In this document: positions 41,969 to 51,133 of the stretch, one piece after another
How positions within the stretch are numbered: position 1 is the stretch's first letter
How the letters are laid out: every line of letters starts with the position of its first letter
Assembly: GCA_048268105.1 (NCBI GenBank)
Contig: JBLWWH010000009.1
Location: forward strand, 1-64,000
From: Profundicola sp048268105
GTDB taxonomy: Bacteria; Bacteroidota; Bacteroidia; Flavobacteriales; Weeksellaceae
Reading direction: 5' to 3'
Length of the DNA: 64,000 bases
Position numbers and translations under genes: made by a program
The notes under the pieces: generated by a model
What the model saw: only the letters and a program-made list of their open reading frames with translations
Database searches by the model: none
Told to the model about the DNA's origin: nothing

Positions 41969-43561
41969 ATGAAACATTTTTCTGAACTCATATCAACTGT
42001 TGAAATGACCAATAAAACCAATGCTAAAATTGCAGCATTGGCTAATTATTTTGAGACTGCCGAGGATCGAGATAAACTTTGGTTAATTGCACTTTTTACA
42101 GGAAAACGACCCAAACGACCAGTAAAAACAACGCTTATGCGCGAATGGGCCATGGAAATTACAGGAATTCCGGAATGGCTGTTTTTAGAAAGTTATTCTG
42201 CAGTGGGCGATTTGGCAGAAACCATCTCTCTAATATTACCTGAACCGCAGCATGCAATTGAAAAACCACTTCACGTATGGATGAAAGAATTGAAAGCTTT
42301 AAAATCTAAATCAGATGAGGAGAAAAAGGAATATGTAATTAATGCTTGGAACGGATTATCCCAGCAAGATAGATTAATATTTAATAAATTAATTGGAGGC
42401 AGCTTTAGAATTGGAGTTTCCAAAAAAACCTTAGTCAACGGTTTATCAAAATATTCTGGACGGGACGCAAATCAATTAATGCATAGCATCATCGGTAATT
42501 GGGACATGGATTCCATTAGCTTTGATGAACTGATTTCTGGAGAGCACATTAACTACGATGACTCTAAGCCCTATCCTTTTTGTTTGGCGTATGCACTCGA
42601 AAAGGATTTAAACGAGCTTGGTTCACCCCAAGAATGGCAGGTTGAATATAAATGGGATGGAATTCGAGGGCAGATTGTTAAGCGTAATGATAAAATCTTT
42701 ATTTGGTCGCGTGGTGAGGAATTAGTCACCACTCAATTCCCAGAACTAGTTGAGATTTTTAAAGGTATAAACGAAGATTTCGTTATAGATGGCGAAATAC
42801 TTCCACTCAAAGACGGAAATGTTTTACTTTTTAATGATTTACAAAAAAGATTAAATCGTAAAAATGTCACCAACAAACTTTTAGAAGAAGTTCCTATTGG
42901 GTTCTACATGTACGATTGCATGGAATGGAATGAGACTGATATTCGCGAAAAATCATTAACATTTAGACGTCAAAAATTAGAAGAAATTACGATAGACGTG
43001 CCAAGTGATTTAATCAAACTATCTGAAATTATTCCTTTTGAAAACTGGGAAGAATTAAGAAAAATAAGAGAAGAAGCACGTTCTTTAAATTCCGAGGGTC
43101 TCATGTTAAAACAGAAAGCTTCTCCTTACCATACTGGAAGGAAAAAGGGAGATTGGTGGAAATGGAAAGTTGATCCTCTTACCATAGATGCCGTTATGAT
43201 CTATGCTCAGCGAGGTTCTGGTAGACGAAGCGGGCATTATAGTGATTATACTTTTGCTGTGAAAGATGGTGAGAAATTAGTTACGATTGCTAAAGCTTAC
43301 TCTGGATTAACTGATAAAGAAATTCAAGAAGTAAGTCGATTCGTTCGTAAAAATGAGATTGAAAAATTCGGACCTGTTAGAACCGTTAAACCCGAGCTTG
43401 TCTTTGAAATTGCATTTGAGGGAATTGCTTTGAGTAATCGCCATAAATCTGGAGTAGCTTTAAGGTTTCCACGAATTAAAAGATGGAGAAAAGATAAAAC
43501 TGTGGATGAAATTGACACCATAGAAAGTGTAAAAGCATTAATTGACTCCCTATCTGTTTAA
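41969..43561 (+). CDS. ATP-dependent DNA ligase of the Lhr-associated repair cluster
   Basis: 530 residues with three ligase domains. The N-terminal DNA-binding part runs to about 200 (GLSQQDRLIFNKLIGGSFRI). Adenylation domain: nucleotidyl-lysine Lys228 in VEYKWDGIRG, VIDGEILPL, and EGLMLKQKASPYHTGRKKGDWWKWK. The OB domain ends in VALRFPRIKRWRKDK. It seals nicks using ATP, in addition to the NAD-dependent LigA expected elsewhere in the genome. The ATG is 3 bases after the exonuclease stop, and the helicase follows after 20 bases. Confidence 0.95.
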   Translation: MKHFSELISTVEMTNKTNAKIAALANYFETAEDRDKLWLIALFTGKRPKRPVKTTLMREWAMEITGIPEWLFLESYSAVGDLAETISLILPEPQHAIEKPLHVWMKELKALKSKSDEEKKEYVINAWNGLSQQDRLIFNKLIGGSFRIGVSKKTLVNGLSKYSGRDANQLMHSIIGNWDMDSISFDELISGEHINYDDSKPYPFCLAYALEKDLNELGSPQEWQVEYKWDGIRGQIVKRNDKIFIWSRGEELVTTQFPELVEIFKGINEDFVIDGEILPLKDGNVLLFNDLQKRLNRKNVTNKLLEEVPIGFYMYDCMEWNETDIREKSLTFRRQKLEEITIDVPSDLIKLSEIIPFENWEELRKIREEARSLNSEGLMLKQKASPYHTGRKKGDWWKWKVDPLTIDAVMIYAQRGSGRRSGHYSDYTFAVKDGEKLVTIAKAYSGLTDKEIQEVSRFVRKNEIEKFGPVRTVKPELVFEIAFEGIALSNRHKSGVALRFPRIKRWRKDKTVDEIDTIESVKALIDSLSV

Positions 43562-43581
43562 TAATTTAAAGAAATACGCTC

Positions 43582-46020
43582 GTGTCTAAGTTTAAAAATA
43601 GTGAAGGATATAAAATCATTAGCGATTGGATGCATGCTAATGGGAATGAGGCATTTCCATTTCAAGAAAAGACTTGGGCTAAATACAGTACTGGGCACAG
43701 CGGAATGGTCGTTGCCCCAACAGGCTATGGAAAAACTTTTTCTGTTTTCTTAGCTGTTCTTACAGATTATTTAAATAATCCAAAGAAATATGCAGGCAAA
43801 GGAATAAAACTTATTTGGGTTTCGCCTCTACGCTCCTTGGCCAAGGATTTACAACGAGCCATGCAAGAAGTGATCAATGAAATCGGGTTGGATTGGTTGG
43901 TTGAAACTAGAAATGGTGATACGCCAGCCAAAGTTAAACAAAGACAAGCGCGTTCAATGCCAGAGGTATTGATTGTTACTCCCGAAACGCTTCACTTGCT
44001 ATTCGCCATGAAAAATCATCACCGATTTTTTAAAAATATTCAATGTATTGCCGTAGATGAATGGCACGAGTTGCTTGGCAGCAAGCGCGGAGTCCTTACA
44101 GAATTAGCCATCTCTTATCTTCAAAAATTTAACGCTCAACTTAAAATTTGGGGTATTACTGCGACCATTGGAAATCTAGAAGAAGCTTTAGAAGTTTTAA
44201 TTCCATATAACATCAAAAAAAATTCTATTGAAACCAAGTTGAAGAAAAAGACCGAAATTGAAACTGTATTTCCTGATGAAATTGAGGTTTTACCTTGGGC
44301 TGGACATTTGGGTTCTAAAATGGCGGATAAGATTCTTCCAATTATCAATCAGGCCGAGTCGGCACTTATTTTCACCAATACGAGAAGTCAATCTGAGATG
44401 TGGTATCAATTGATTTTAGCTGGCGATCCATCTTTAGCAGGATTAATTGCTATTCACCACGGCTCGATTGATAAAAACCTAAGAGAATGGATTGAAGATA
44501 ATTTATCCTCAGGAAGATTAAAAGCTGTTATTGCAACTTCTTCATTGGATTTAGGAGTTGATTTTAAACCTGTAGACACCGTCATTCAAATCGGTTCTGT
44601 GAAAGGAGTTGCTAGGTTTCTACAAAGGGCTGGTAGAAGTGGCCATTCTCCTTTTGAAACCTCAAAAATCTATTTTGTACCTACACACTCGTTAGAGTTA
44701 ATTGAAATTTCAGCGATAAAAGAAGCTGTTAAACAAAAAGTTATAGAAGTAAGATCACCCATGGTTTTAACTTATGACGTTTTGATTCAATTTTTGGTGA
44801 CCTTGGCTGTTGGAGATGGATTTAGAGAAGAAGAAGTTAAAGAAATTGTTCAAAGAACGCATGCTTTTAAATTTTTAAATGAAGAAGATTGGGCTTGGGC
44901 GTTTAATTTTATAACTCAAGGCGGAACTGCATTAAAACGCTATGAAGAGTATCACAAAGTAGAAATACAAGAGGACGGAGTTTATAAAGTTACTAATCGT
45001 AGAATCGCATCCTTGCATCGAATGAACATGGGAGTAATTGTGAGCGATGTAATGATGAAAGTAAAATTCAAAAGTGGTGGCTATATAGGCATGGTAGAGG
45101 AATATTTCATTTCAAAAATGAAAATCGGTGATAAATTTATTTTAGCGGGTCGAACTCTCGAACTTTTAAACATAAAAGATACCATTGCGTATGTAAAATC
45201 ATCTAGCGGAAAAGCTATTACGCCAAGTTGGCTAGGTGGACGCTTACCTCTGTCCTCGGATTTGAGTCATTTTATGAGAACTAAATTAGCCGATGCTTTA
45301 CAACCTGCGCCTAAAGAAAAAGAACTTAAATTTTTAAATCCTCTACTCCTTCGACAAGAGGAAAGATCACACATACCGAAGTCAGATGAGTTTTTGGTTG
45401 AAATGATTAAGACGCGAGATGGTTATCATCTCTTTATGTATCCTTTTGAGGGAAGATTGGTACACGAGATATTCGCTTCTATTGTTGCGTATCGCATTAG
45501 CTTGATTCAACCGATTACATTTACTATTGCCATGAATGATTATGGATTTGAACTTTTAAGCGACCAAGAAATCCCATTGAATGAACATAATTTATTCAAA
45601 ATTTTGAGCTTAGATAATTTAATGCAAGATGCCATAGCTAGTGTAAATGCAACAGAAATGGCTTCTAGAAAGTTTAGAGATATCGCTGTGATTTCAGGCT
45701 TAGTTTTGCAGAATTATTACGGAAAAAGCAAAAATTATAAAAGCTTACAGAGCTCATCAGGATTAATATTCCGGGTGTTAGAAGATTATGAACCGAATAA
45801 TTTACTATTAAAACAAGCTTATACGGAAGTTTTTGACCAACAATTCGAGGAAGTTCGACTGAAGAAAGCCTTTAATCGTATTGCCCATAGTAAGTTAATC
45901 TTCAAAAGAGCGACAGCCTTTACTCCGCTTAGTTTTCCAATTAAGGTTGATAGTTTACGAGCAAGTATGAGCAATGAAGATTTGGTGAAAAGAATTGAAA
46001 AGTTGCAAAAGTTGAAGTAG
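43582..46020 (+). CDS. Lhr-like DEXH helicase of the ligase-associated cluster
   Basis: 812 residues, an Lhr-Core superfamily 2 helicase. Walker A APTGYGKT, motif Ia WVSPLRSLAKDL, DEWH box AVDEWHELLGSKRG, motif III TATIGN, motifs IV-VI including SSLDLGVDFKPVD and FLQRAGRSGHSP, then the winged-helix and Lhr-core domains. Lhr-Core proteins are 3'-5' translocases that unwind DNA and DNA-RNA hybrids in repair. The start codon is GTG (43582), 20 bases after the ligase stop. It is third of the four-gene cluster. Confidence 0.95.
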   Translation: MSKFKNSEGYKIISDWMHANGNEAFPFQEKTWAKYSTGHSGMVVAPTGYGKTFSVFLAVLTDYLNNPKKYAGKGIKLIWVSPLRSLAKDLQRAMQEVINEIGLDWLVETRNGDTPAKVKQRQARSMPEVLIVTPETLHLLFAMKNHHRFFKNIQCIAVDEWHELLGSKRGVLTELAISYLQKFNAQLKIWGITATIGNLEEALEVLIPYNIKKNSIETKLKKKTEIETVFPDEIEVLPWAGHLGSKMADKILPIINQAESALIFTNTRSQSEMWYQLILAGDPSLAGLIAIHHGSIDKNLREWIEDNLSSGRLKAVIATSSLDLGVDFKPVDTVIQIGSVKGVARFLQRAGRSGHSPFETSKIYFVPTHSLELIEISAIKEAVKQKVIEVRSPMVLTYDVLIQFLVTLAVGDGFREEEVKEIVQRTHAFKFLNEEDWAWAFNFITQGGTALKRYEEYHKVEIQEDGVYKVTNRRIASLHRMNMGVIVSDVMMKVKFKSGGYIGMVEEYFISKMKIGDKFILAGRTLELLNIKDTIAYVKSSSGKAITPSWLGGRLPLSSDLSHFMRTKLADALQPAPKEKELKFLNPLLLRQEERSHIPKSDEFLVEMIKTRDGYHLFMYPFEGRLVHEIFASIVAYRISLIQPITFTIAMNDYGFELLSDQEIPLNEHNLFKILSLDNLMQDAIASVNATEMASRKFRDIAVISGLVLQNYYGKSKNYKSLQSSSGLIFRVLEDYEPNNLLLKQAYTEVFDQQFEEVRLKKAFNRIAHSKLIFKRATAFTPLSFPIKVDSLRASMSNEDLVKRIEKLQKLK

Positions 46021-46045
46021 TTTTATCAATTCAAAAGAAAAAAGT

Positions 46046-46675
46046 TTGGAGATTCAATTTAGCGGAGAGAAATTCATTTTAGATGCAGGGAAGGCATTGT
46101 TTCACTTAGATTCTAGAAGTCTTATTATTGCTGATGTGCACTTAGGAAAATCAACGCACTTCAGAAAAAATGGAATTGCAATTCCTAGTAATATCGCCGA
46201 AAGTGATCTAAATAGATTAGCTAACTTAGTAAAGCAATATAATCCTCTTCAAATCATTATTGCAGGTGATTTCTTTCACGCATCAGCGAATTCAGAAATT
46301 GAGATTTTTAAAACTTGGAGAAATAATTATATAGACTTAAAATTTATTTTGGTTAAAGGAAATCATGATAGATTGAAAGCTTCTATTTACGCAGAAATAG
46401 GAATAGAATTGATTCACGAAAGTTTAGATTTAGAGAAGTTCAAAATTACTCATCATCCGAGTATAAACCCTGAATTTCCAAGTATTTGTGGACATATTCA
46501 TCCGGGCGTAAATTTAAAATTAAGCGCGCGACAAAAAATCAGATTAGCGAGCTTTCTTTTACAAAATAATCAATTAATCTTACCCGCATTTAGTGAATTT
46601 ACCGGACTTGACACAAGTTTGCAATCCACTGGTAGAAACTTTGTTATTGCCAACGATAGAATTTTAGAAATATAA
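46046..46675 (+). CDS. pdeM: Ligase-associated DNA damage response endonuclease PdeM
   Basis: 209 residues, a calcineurin-fold metallophosphoesterase. Metal motifs in order: IADVHLGKSTHFRKNG, IIAGDFFHA, VKGNHDR, ITHHP and CGHIHPG. It matches the PdeM family tied to Lhr helicase and ligase genes. It is a DNA endonuclease or phosphodiesterase in the same repair process. The start is TTG 46046, 26 bases after the helicase stop. It is the last gene of the cluster; the convergent catalase gene lies 54 bases on. Confidence 0.93.
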   Translation: MEIQFSGEKFILDAGKALFHLDSRSLIIADVHLGKSTHFRKNGIAIPSNIAESDLNRLANLVKQYNPLQIIIAGDFFHASANSEIEIFKTWRNNYIDLKFILVKGNHDRLKASIYAEIGIELIHESLDLEKFKITHHPSINPEFPSICGHIHPGVNLKLSARQKIRLASFLLQNNQLILPAFSEFTGLDTSLQSTGRNFVIANDRILEI

Positions 46676-46683
46676 GAAAAATC

Positions 46684-46707
46684 CCTTTTCGACTGAAAAG
46701 GAGTTTG
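46684..46707. terminator. Weak hairpin between pdeM and the catalase gene
   Basis: CCTTTTC / GAAAAGG 7-base arms with loop GACT, between convergent genes. There is no clean T run, so efficiency is doubtful. Confidence 0.4.
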
Positions 46708-46728
46708 TAAAATCATAATAGGTAAAAC

Positions 46729-48801
46729 CTAGACCGAAATCATTTTAGCTTTTTCTTCGCGATCCCAATTTCTATGCTGCGCAATCGCTGCTGAAAAATC
46801 ACTTGGTTTTCCATCAATAAAAATGAATTTATCACCTTTATAATCATTTGCTTGACTTTTCTTCAATAAGTCTTCTGCATTATCTGTAACCGCAATAGCT
46901 TTACAATATTTAAAAGATTCATCAATGAATTTAAAGACTTTTGCCTCTTTCATTAAGGCATCAACACTTTTCCCACCAGGGATATACAAGGCATCGTATA
47001 AAACCGATTCAGTTGTCATTAACGCAGCATCAACTTTATGATCCATTCCCTCATCACATTTAATAGTTCCACCATGTCGAGCAATTAATTTCACCAGGGC
47101 ATTTTTAGATTCTAAATGCTCTTTCATGGCCATATAATCTTTCATATTAAAACCATCAGCAGCCAAAACTGCAATCATTCGTGCATCAATTCTATCAGAA
47201 TTAATGTGCGTCATACTCAAGGCCGGCGACTTTTCTAAATAAACCTTAACATCTCCAGGTTGATCAGAACCATCGGCATCTGCACCAATCGCTTGGTTAA
47301 TAGGCATATCAATTGAATTAGGAACTTTTAAACCTAAATTTTTAGCCACCTTACTCGCTAAATCTTCATTTATCTTATTTATCTGAAACAACATTCTCTC
47401 TTGAATATGTTGCTGCGTACATTTTCCTAACTCAAATGGGTAAGCATTTACGATGTGATTCTGCTCCCACGGCTGTAAACTTCTAAATAGTAATGCAGGT
47501 TGAGAATAATGATCAGAAAAACTTTCGCTTCTAGCTCTAACTTTGTGTGCCTCTACTGGAGCTGGAACTGAAGTAAATCCACCTTCAGCCATTTTGGCTA
47601 AGTGAGGACAGCCTCCCGCCATACTATTCGGGAAATAGGATGATTTTCCTTTGTGAATTTGGGTTTGAAATTGCCCGTCTCGTTGATTGTTATGAACTTC
47701 GTTGAGAGGTCTATTAATCGGAATTTGATTAAAGTTGGCTCCACCTAATCTATAAATTTGTGTGTCATGATAAGAGAACAACCTACTTTGTAATAGCGGA
47801 TCATCAGAAAAATCAATTCCTGGCACTACTCTACCTGGGTGAAATGCTGCTTGTTCTGTTTCGGCAAAGAAATTTTCTGGGTTTCGATTAAGCGTCATTT
47901 TACCAATAATCTTAACTGGAACAATTTCCTCAGGAATTAATTTAGTGGCATCTAAAATATCGAAGTCAAATTTCATTTCATCTTCTTCTGGAATAATCTG
48001 CACCCCAAATTCCCATTCTGGGTAATGTCCATTTTCAATGGCATCCCATAAATCTCGTCGGTGATAATCTGAATCTGCTCCATTAATTTTAACGGCTTCT
48101 TCCCAAGTTACACCATGAATTCCTAATAATGGTTTCCAATGAAATCTCACAAAACAAGATTTTCCATCTGCATTCACGAATCTAAACGTGTGAATACCGA
48201 ATCCTTCCATCATGCGCAAACTTCTTGGAATCGCTCGATCACTCATCGCCCACATATGATTGTGTAAAGTTTCTGTCGCATGCGAAACAAAATCGTAAAA
48301 AGTATCATGCGCAGAAGCCGCCTGCGGAATTTGATTATCTGGCTCTGGCTTAACCGAATGAACCAAATCTGGGAATTTCATTCCATCTTGAATAAAGAAT
48401 ACGGGGGTATTATTTCCAATTAAATCGTAATTCCCTTCTTCGGTATAAAATTTAACAGAAAAACCTCTAATATCTCGTGCCAAATCGGGTGAGCCTCTAA
48501 ATCCAGCCACGGTGGAGAATCTTACAAAAACTGGTGTTTTCCGACTCGTATCTGTCAAAAAACCTGCTTTGGTATATTCCTCTAAACTTTCATCTAGTTC
48601 AAAAACACCATGAGCTGCGCTACCTCTAGCGTGAACAACTCTTTCGGGTATTCTCTCACGATCAAAATGAGACATTTTCTCACGATGTATGAAGTCTTCT
48701 AACAAAGAAGGTCCTCTTTCTCCCGCTTTTAAGGAATTGTTGTCATCATTAATTTTAACACCATCATTGGTAGTCATCGTATGATCGATCGGACATTTCA
48801 T
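46729..48801 (-). CDS. katE: Large-subunit catalase (HPII/KatE type) with C-terminal PfpI-like domain
   Basis: 690 residues from ATG 48801. Catalase core: RERIPERVVHARGSAAHG (catalytic His), DLIGNNTPVFF (catalytic Asn) and RLFSYHDTQIYRLG (haem-ligand Tyr). The flavodoxin-like C-terminal domain from about 535 (DARMIAVLAADGFNM, ALYIPGGKSVDALM) is the extension of large catalases. It breaks down hydrogen peroxide in the cytosol. The start is uncertain. ATG 48801 has a GGAG 8 bases upstream; TTG 48813 is also in frame; an ATG at 48856 would give a more usual N-terminus but is out of frame because of an A10 tract at 48821-48830. See finding. Confidence 0.95.
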   Translation of the reverse strand: MKCPIDHTMTTNDGVKINDDNNSLKAGERGPSLLEDFIHREKMSHFDRERIPERVVHARGSAAHGVFELDESLEEYTKAGFLTDTSRKTPVFVRFSTVAGFRGSPDLARDIRGFSVKFYTEEGNYDLIGNNTPVFFIQDGMKFPDLVHSVKPEPDNQIPQAASAHDTFYDFVSHATETLHNHMWAMSDRAIPRSLRMMEGFGIHTFRFVNADGKSCFVRFHWKPLLGIHGVTWEEAVKINGADSDYHRRDLWDAIENGHYPEWEFGVQIIPEEDEMKFDFDILDATKLIPEEIVPVKIIGKMTLNRNPENFFAETEQAAFHPGRVVPGIDFSDDPLLQSRLFSYHDTQIYRLGGANFNQIPINRPLNEVHNNQRDGQFQTQIHKGKSSYFPNSMAGGCPHLAKMAEGGFTSVPAPVEAHKVRARSESFSDHYSQPALLFRSLQPWEQNHIVNAYPFELGKCTQQHIQERMLFQINKINEDLASKVAKNLGLKVPNSIDMPINQAIGADADGSDQPGDVKVYLEKSPALSMTHINSDRIDARMIAVLAADGFNMKDYMAMKEHLESKNALVKLIARHGGTIKCDEGMDHKVDAALMTTESVLYDALYIPGGKSVDALMKEAKVFKFIDESFKYCKAIAVTDNAEDLLKKSQANDYKGDKFIFIDGKPSDFSAAIAQHRNWDREEKAKMISV

Positions 48802-48820
48802 GTCTTTCTCCAAATCCTGA

Positions 48821-48830
48821 TTTTTTTTTT
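48821..48830 (-). repeat. A10 homopolymer in the katE leader
   Basis: Ten T on the plus strand (A10 on the coding strand). With nine A the frame from ATG 48856 would run into the catalase frame; with ten it does not. Confidence 0.85.
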
Positions 48831-48904
48831 GAAGTTGGTTTGTTGTCTTTTTTCATGTTGTTTAAAATTGAATATTAAACAGAATTATATGTTTATAATT
48901 TTTT

Positions 48905-48943
48905 TTAAAAATAATAAAAGCGCTTAGTCAAAAGACCAAGCGC
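48905..48943 (-). terminator. Terminator of the PPOX-fold gene
   Basis: GCGCTTAGTC / GACCAAGCGC arms (48920-48929, 48934-48943; one mismatch) with loop AAAA. The minus strand then reads TTTTATTATTTTT. Confidence 0.8.
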
Positions 48944-48961
48944 CTTATAATGGATTATTTT

Positions 48962-49471
48962 TTATACTTCTAACTTGCCTTCTTCTCCGTCATCGCCACC
49001 TTTGTCAGCATCCGTTATAGCTGAATAGGCCATTAAAGCAACATCGACAAACTTACCATGTTTGGTTCCCCAATATTTCACATCTAAGGGCTTAATACCA
49101 ATCACCGAAACATTTGGATCTTCTTTGCCTTCTTTGAACCAAGCATTAGCTGCCACCGACCAATGTTCGTCAATCGTATCTTGATCCATATAAATTTCAG
49201 CCGAACCGTATACCGAAAGATATTCTGAGCTGCTATTATTCATAAAGTATAGCTGCGCTTTTTCATCCTTATTTAGTTCATAATTTTTATCGCTGTCTTT
49301 TCCACTCAAAAACCAAAGTATTCCATTTTCATCCACTTCTTGCAAGGTCATGGGTCTAGAAGAACTTGGATGTTGATCTAATTGAGTAGACATCATGCAA
49401 ATCCTTGCATCTTCGGTAATCTCCTTCAATTTCTCGATAGCCTCTTTATTGTAATAATTTTTTTCAGACAT
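48962..49471 (-). CDS. Pyridoxamine 5'-phosphate oxidase-fold protein (general stress protein 26-like)
   Basis: 169 residues. A split-barrel flavin-binding fold of the general stress type: ARICMMSTQLDQHPSSSRPMT, ILWFLSGKDSDK, AQLYFMNNSSSEYLSVYGSAEI and the C-terminal VKYWGTKHGKF. Members bind FMN, FAD or F420 and are not true PNPOx enzymes. A role in stress is inferred, supported weakly by the catalase gene lying next in the same direction. It has its own terminator, so it is not in one operon with katE. The acidic tail (DADKGGDDGEEGK) is unremarkable. Confidence 0.9.
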   Translation of the reverse strand: MSEKNYYNKEAIEKLKEITEDARICMMSTQLDQHPSSSRPMTLQEVDENGILWFLSGKDSDKNYELNKDEKAQLYFMNNSSSEYLSVYGSAEIYMDQDTIDEHWSVAANAWFKEGKEDPNVSVIGIKPLDVKYWGTKHGKFVDVALMAYSAITDADKGGDDGEEGKLEV

Positions 49472-49628
49472 AGTATATAATTTTTATTGTATGCCTCAAT
49501 TCCTATTCCGAGAATCAATATAGTAAAACTTTAACTAAACTTTATTTAAAAATCATGTTGATATCAAATGATAAACGTTCTTAGAGCAAACCCTAAGAGC
49601 GTAAATTTATAATTTTAATGGTCTTTTA

Positions 49629-50519
49629 TTAAATATCTGACAAATGAGTTTGCTCGAATTTAAAGCCAGCATCTTTTAAATTTTTTGGAGCAATATTCTG
49701 ACTTCTTAAAATTAAATCTGGAGCTGTTCCGATAATTTTAGTTCCAATATTAATTAAAAACTCAGGTGCTGGTAAACCAATCGGCATATTATATTTATTT
49801 CTCAATTGCTTCATGAAATTAGCATTGCTCAAAGCATTTCCGTTACTAAAGTTAAAAGCACCAGTAAGTTCATTTTTAATGATAAATTCTAAAGCTCTAG
49901 GCAAATCTTTCTCACCTAACCAACTTACCATTTGCTCCCCAGAACCCGCAGCACCTCCTCCACCAACTTTCACCAGCTTCTTGAGCATATCCAATGCACT
50001 TTGTTCGTTTTCACCCAAAATCAATGAAATTCTAAAAACAGTTTTCTTAGTTTTATCGTTGGCATATTTATAGAATGCTTGTTCCCATTTCTGACTTAAA
50101 AATGATAAAAAATCATCTCCCCTACTAGGATCATCTTCCGTTCTTTCGACCTCTTTACTTTCTTCGTAAATCGCAGCTGAAGAAGCATTTAACCACATTT
50201 TGGGGGGATTTTCACATTGCTCAATAGCTTTTCCTAATGCTTCTGTACTGTCTATACGAGAAGAAAGAAGTTTCTTTTTATTTTCTTCAGTAAATCGAGT
50301 ATTAATGTTCATTCCAGCCAGATTGATTAAGACAGCAGCGTTTTCTAAAACCTGAGTCCAATCACCTAAATTCTTACTATCCCATTGTACGAAATGAATA
50401 TTTCCTTCACTTTCTCTATCAGAGCGTGTTAAAATATAGATTTCATAATCATTTTTAAAATATTCTTGGATAAGTCCACCTAAATAACCTGTTCCACCAG
50501 ATAAAACCATTTTCCTCAT
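49629..50519 (-). CDS. TIGR01777-family NAD(P)-dependent epimerase-like protein (YfcH-like)
   Basis: 296 residues. A Rossmann-fold extended SDR with the nucleotide loop LSGGTGYLGGLI, then AVLINLAGMNINTRFTEENK, SRIDSTEALGKAI, MWLNASSAAIYEE (active-site Ser/Tyr region) and a C-terminal DUF1731-like segment (LPAPEFLINIGTKIIG, PKNLKDAGFKF). This set defines the TIGR01777 family. The substrate is unknown. It lies 51 bases after the SpoU methyltransferase on the same strand and may share its transcript. Confidence 0.92.
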   Translation of the reverse strand: MRKMVLSGGTGYLGGLIQEYFKNDYEIYILTRSDRESEGNIHFVQWDSKNLGDWTQVLENAAVLINLAGMNINTRFTEENKKKLLSSRIDSTEALGKAIEQCENPPKMWLNASSAAIYEESKEVERTEDDPSRGDDFLSFLSQKWEQAFYKYANDKTKKTVFRISLILGENEQSALDMLKKLVKVGGGGAAGSGEQMVSWLGEKDLPRALEFIIKNELTGAFNFSNGNALSNANFMKQLRNKYNMPIGLPAPEFLINIGTKIIGTAPDLILRSQNIAPKNLKDAGFKFEQTHLSDI

Positions 50520-50570
50520 AATCGAATTTTATTGATTGTTCATTCTGAGTAAATATAATGGTTTTTAAAC

Positions 50571-51068
50571 TTAATGTATCATTTCCCAAAAGGCAATGGA
50601 AGTTGCCATGACAACATTCATACTTGTGTTTTTACCATACATGGGTAAATGAACGCAATAATCAGTAGATTTAATTAATTCCTTCGAAATACCAAAAGTT
50701 TCATTTCCACAAATGAGGGCTTTGTTTTTTAGGCCAAATTCAAACTTTGTAATATCTTTACTTTCAGAGGTATACTCAAGACCAATAATTTCAAAATCTT
50801 CCTTTTTTAATGCATCAATTTCAGAAATTAAATCCTGAACAAAGCGAATTTTTAGATTCTTTTCAGCGGAACGACTACTTCTCTTCATCTTGGAAGAAAG
50901 ATCGCTAAATTCATTACTTAAAAAGATAATTTCCTCTACGCCCATAGCTTCTGCCATGCGAATCATCATTCCATAATTGGCTGGACTTTGTAAATTATCT
51001 ACCAATAATTTTAACCTTAAACCATGCTTTTGGGTGGTGATTTCTTGATGCTCTAATTGATATTCCAA
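50571..51068 (-). CDS. TrmH/SpoU-family RNA 2'-O-methyltransferase
   Basis: 165 residues, the single-domain SPOUT form. Motif 1 LVDNLQSPANYGMMIRMAEAMG, motif 2 ALICGNETFGIS, motif 3 LPMYGKNTSMNVVMATSIAFW. Small members of this family methylate tRNA ribose; the exact site is not determinable. Motif 1 has Tyr-Gly-Met where many have Ile-Gly-Ser. The start is TTG 51068; no ATG gives a full N-terminus. It is divergent from the oligopeptidase gene. Confidence 0.9.
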   Translation of the reverse strand: MEYQLEHQEITTQKHGLRLKLLVDNLQSPANYGMMIRMAEAMGVEEIIFLSNEFSDLSSKMKRSSRSAEKNLKIRFVQDLISEIDALKKEDFEIIGLEYTSESKDITKFEFGLKNKALICGNETFGISKELIKSTDYCVHLPMYGKNTSMNVVMATSIAFWEMIH

Positions 51069-51108
51069 AATGTTTTCTTTTGTTGTACGCTAACTTAGTT
51101 ATTTAATT

Positions 51109-51116
51109 TAATTTTG
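51109..51116 (+). promoter_or_regulatory. -7 box of the oligopeptidase gene
   Basis: TAATTTTG matches TAnnTTTG, 18 bases above ATG 51134. A TTTG lies at 51079-51082, somewhat far for -33. Confidence 0.5.
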
Positions 51117-51133
51117 AGAAAAATTCTACTTTT

